Source of the DNA: Nemopilema nomurai
Taxonomy: Eukaryota > Cnidaria > Scyphozoa > Rhizostomeae > Rhizostomatidae
Length of the DNA stretch: 64,000 nucleotides
Reading direction: 5' to 3'
Assembly (NCBI GenBank): GCA_003864495.1
Contig: ML133426.1
Span: forward strand, 620,001 to 684,000
Shown here: in pieces, positions 60,844-64,000 of the stretch
Position numbering within the stretch: the stretch's first letter is position 1
Layout of the letters: each line of letters starts with the position of its first letter
Notes under the pieces: generated by a model
Databases searched by the model: none
What the model was told of the DNA's origin: nothing
What the model saw: only the letters and a program-made list of their open reading frames with translations
Program-made: the position numbers and the translations under genes

Positions 60844-62050
60844 TGTGCCCAAATCAAGCCTGTTTCTGTGCTTAAGCATGAGGGAAAAAATTAGATGTTT
60901 CGAAATTTTCCCCTTGAAGAAGGTTCTTCTTTAGCATAAGGCCCCAAAACGGCCTGGCTGGATAGGCCAGCTTCTTATATACGCCAGGCGTCATCGTCGC
61001 CTAAGAAAAGGCCTCTCTGAAATAAAAAAGGGTGGAAAACAAGAGACCTGTTCTCTTCGAGTAAAAGAATGACTAACGGTTATTTATGGCACTCCAGACT
61101 TGATTAAAAATAAAACGAATCAGTGATGGCAAACGTTTGGGAGCATTTGCTTTGCTTTGAAAAACTCCCTTTTCTTGTGCCACTTTGAACCTCTTGCCAT
61201 GCAAAAAGGTGCGGTATTGCATCTTTTCTGCTTCCGAAAGAGTTAAGACTTTCAACAATCGAGAGCCATTGTCCTTGCAGAACGTATAGTTCCTAACCTC
61301 TCTTCTGTGCCACCAATCCAGAAATGCGGCTCGCAGTTGGCTGAGCCACTGATTATCAATAGCAAAGACCTAGGCAACAGCTTGCAAATGCGTTTGACCC
61401 AGCCGCAATAATTTTTGTAAACTAGTATAGAAATCAATCGTGAATTACCTACCACAGTTTCAGCATGACATTAAATCTATGACAGTTCTAATTTTATTTA
61501 AAAAGGAGCTCTGGATTACTTCAAAAATACATTGCGAGCTCAATTGGTTGAAACTTGTCTCGGTGAATTTTCCTCAATTGAACACCGAATCTTCTTCACT
61601 TTTCTATGTCACTTAAATAATAAACTATAATAATAAACGCATTAACAGTCTTTTTCTAGGTCACATGGCCCTACGATGATTTCTGTATCCAGCTTTCGTT
61701 CCAAAGTTCCAATAAAACGCACTTCAGCTTATAACTACTTTGCTTAAATATCTGAAGAAGCCAAAATTGATTAACTGTTTTCGCACTAAATTGAATTCGA
61801 ATCTTATCCAAATGAACTGTCGAAAATAACGTTCTTGAGGTAGCCTATCCAATAGTAAAAGTGAAGTCGGTGAAAAATCTTCATTTAAACCAATGGCTTT
61901 TCTAATAAATATTCCAAATAAGCATTTAGACAAAATTTTGCACTGTAGAATGAAAAAAGCATCCATAAAGGTGAATCATTTTTGACCTGACAATACAAAG
62001 GCTGTGTACGGTGACCCGAGACTACTCTCGGACTTTCTTAAAAAGTAGAT
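60844..62050. other. No gene recognised
   Basis: Two overlapping minus-strand frames (61455-61252 and 61258-61073) in different phases contain FWIGGTEE and CKDNGSRLLKV segments, which faintly recall C-type lectin motifs but in the wrong order and with a frame break. Not called. Confidence 0.35.
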
Positions 62051-62117
62051 ACCCCCCCTCCCCCTCCCTCTACCTCTCCCCTTACCCCTCCCTACCCCTA
62101 CCCTACCCCTCCCTTAG
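62051..62117. repeat. Pyrimidine-rich tract (C-runs; G-runs on the minus strand)
   Basis: About 67 bases almost free of purines, with repeated CCCCTCC and CCCTACCCC words. The minus strand has many GGGG/GGG runs and could form a G-quadruplex. Confidence 0.8.
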
Positions 62118-62714
62118 CCACAACTCTGTTCCTGCCACCATATCGTGTTAAAAATCTTTCAACTGTCGATTCTTATAACGCTCGTATTGCATATAAAAAC
62201 ATTCGGATAACACTTAGGAAGAGCATTTCTTGTAGCACTATGATATGCAACATTTAGAATAACGTTCACAATATTGTCGCAAAGTTAAAATTTACTTGGT
62301 ACCAATCACAACGATCGTTGTTCTCTTTCGTTTAGATCTTGGAATATTAGCTTTCCATGTGGTCGTCTCAGTCATCCTTCCAGTTCTCATTATTTGCGGT
62401 GACATTTGAATCCGCTTTCCTCCTCTATTTGCCATTCTGGCTTATCCAGTGCTTTTCTGCTCACTGTTGGCCAGCCACAACAACTGCTTGCGTATTATCC
62501 AACACCCTTTATCGTGGACTCAAAACAACATCCTTCAAAATCCTTGCTTAAACGCACTTTTTAGTATCAGTGTCGGAGACTTGTATTTGAAGCGCAACCA
62601 CCCGCGAATATTTCAAATATAAAATCATAGTCTGGCCTCAACTAAACAAAACAAATTGCAAAACACCTGACCTCTATTATTCCTACTTACAAACATTTCT
62701 ATTCTTCTTTCGAC

Positions 62715-62927
62715 ATGGCCTCAAGCAATATTTTTGCTCTATTTCTGGTATGGTCCTGTGGCCCTGTTTTTTCCGCCTCTGGAGATAGACGTTGCTCAAA
62801 TTCTTCATCAAATTCATACCTATCAGAGAATGTTCCTTGTAGCTTTGTCAAAAACATAAATGTTGGTGAAACCTATTCACCCTTTGTACCGACGAATAGA
62901 CTGATAACCCTCTTTCAACTCTTATGA
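62715..62927 (+). CDS. Weak candidate: small signal-peptide-bearing frame (70 codons)
   Basis: An ATG followed by a hydrophobic stretch (IFALFLVWSCGPVFSAS), then a Ser/Asn-rich part with two further cysteines. It could be a secreted-protein first exon on the plus strand, but I see no partner exons, no domain, and such frames arise by chance. Kept only as a lead. Confidence 0.15.
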   Translation: MASSNIFALFLVWSCGPVFSASGDRRCSNSSSNSYLSENVPCSFVKNINVGETYSPFVPTNRLITLFQLL

Positions 62928-64000
62928 AAGCACCATCTACCAAACATCAGTCTAAGGTCATAAAGAATAAGTATATGACTTTTATATTGATCTCTCTCTT
63001 ATCTCTAGATAAATGCAACTAAAGCTAGTTGAACTGATGAGGTTAATAATTCAAATTCACGACAATTTGAAAAATGGCTTTCGTTCCCACAAAATAGGAC
63101 TTTAAATTTCACTAGTCACCGCGAAACGAGGCCTGTGCGCAGACTGTATCCTGCCGAAACTGTAGAGTGTGCGAATCACCTTCAAAAGGCTTGTTCTGCC
63201 TCGCTTTCACTATAAAATTCGTTTTGTTTAGTTCTTTGATGCCTCTTTTTGAAATATAATGGTCAGCCAACATTTTTGGTAACTGGTGATCTTCCTGATT
63301 AGTTGGCGCTGTGTTTTTTGTATTTACACGCGCTCTTATCGCGCCAATAAATGCGCAAGAATGACATCGAGGCTCTCTTTGTGGAACAAGCCTTTTAATG
63401 TTAATTCACAGACTCTATAGTTCTAAGTTGAATGCCCGCCAAAACTATTGGAAAACAGCAACAACAACAACGGGAGTGTAAATATCCTTAATATTAAGAG
63501 CGACAGTAAGGACCGACGTCTAACTTGCCGCCGCTCCTGAGTCGCTCCATTACCGCGCTTAACTGAATTAGGTTCGGCGTATGAGAAGAGCGACGTTTAA
63601 CATAGGCCTAAGTCAAACTTGGCTCACTGCGTTTGCCTGGTGCAGTCCTAGCTGCGCCTGGATGCAAACCTTGACGGACAATCGTCAAGACTTGTTCACA
63701 TTCTAAAAAACCACGTGGTGTGCTTGGAACAAACAATACAAACGCAGCCTGGGCCTCCGGCTACGGGACTACGCCCCCTCCCAAATTTTTGCTAATTACA
63801 ATTTTGTTCAATTCGATTTTGTGTGGTCTTTTGGTATCGAAAGTCTGCCCCCACTTCCCACTTTTTGTTTTTATCAAAGGAGCTGTCAATTGCTATCCAC
63901 ACTAATTCTTGCAAAGATCTTTTTCAGTCTGGGGAATAATTTGCAGTTAAGCTGAACATATTCAGAAGCCTCGTATCAATGGTATGCTGCATATCTGTAT
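62928..64000. other. No gene recognised
   Basis: Contains a short CAA repeat near 63,457-63,470. Nothing else I can support. Confidence 0.4.

Noticed and set aside
61073..61455. Possible C-type lectin fragment (FWIGG and CKDNGSRLLKV segments, minus strand)
   Set aside because: The motifs are in the wrong order for the fold and in different frames; too weak to call.
1..64000. CRISPR arrays, rRNA, tRNA genes
   Set aside because: No direct-repeat/spacer pattern, no rRNA-like stretch and no complete tRNA cloverleaf seen on either strand by eye.

Overview
The window is eukaryotic DNA: AT-rich, with spliced genes using GT-AG introns, long spacers and interspersed repeats. The gene content (secreted astacin metalloproteases; an EMI plus four-FAS1 matrix protein like TGFBI/periostin) points to a metazoan. 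A marine invertebrate, probably a cnidarian such as a coral, is my guess from gene content and repeat style; it is not proven here.

Layout. 168-1139 (minus) is an intronless reading frame of unknown function. About 2,056-53,378 is a head-to-tail plus-strand array of eight copies of one five-exon gene, separated by seven homologous spacers of about 3.8 kb (repeat period about 6.35-6.5 kb). Every copy is a compact secreted astacin (M12A zinc protease): signal peptide, very short propeptide with the FEGD aspartate switch, and one catalytic domain ending at its last cysteine, with no accessory domain. 54,311-59,330 (minus) is the 3' part of an EMI/FAS1 gene, six exons reconstructed with matching phases. 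59,331-64,000 holds no gene I can support, only a repeat relic, a pyrimidine-rich tract and weak ORFs.

State of the copies. Copies 1, 2, 5, 6 and 7 read as intact 242-residue proteins. Copy 3 has three single-base losses in exon 1 that garble the signal peptide and then restore frame. Copy 4 has lost 42 bp covering the exon 3 acceptor. Copy 8, the most divergent, is frameshifted near its end and loses the last cysteine. Copy 7 carries a duplicated promoter plus exon 1. A recent foldback element with 211-bp inverted arms sits in the spacer between copies 7 and 8.

How it works together. Each copy has its own TATA box 65 bp before its ATG, with a CRE-like inverted repeat beside it, so the array looks like a dosage amplification of one secreted protease with limited residue changes, many of them in the Cys113-Cys132 loop. 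The neighbouring EMI/FAS1 protein would also be extracellular, but it lies on the other strand and nothing in the sequence ties it functionally to the proteases. Some oddities (copy 3 exon 1, copy 7 duplication) could be assembly or consensus errors.
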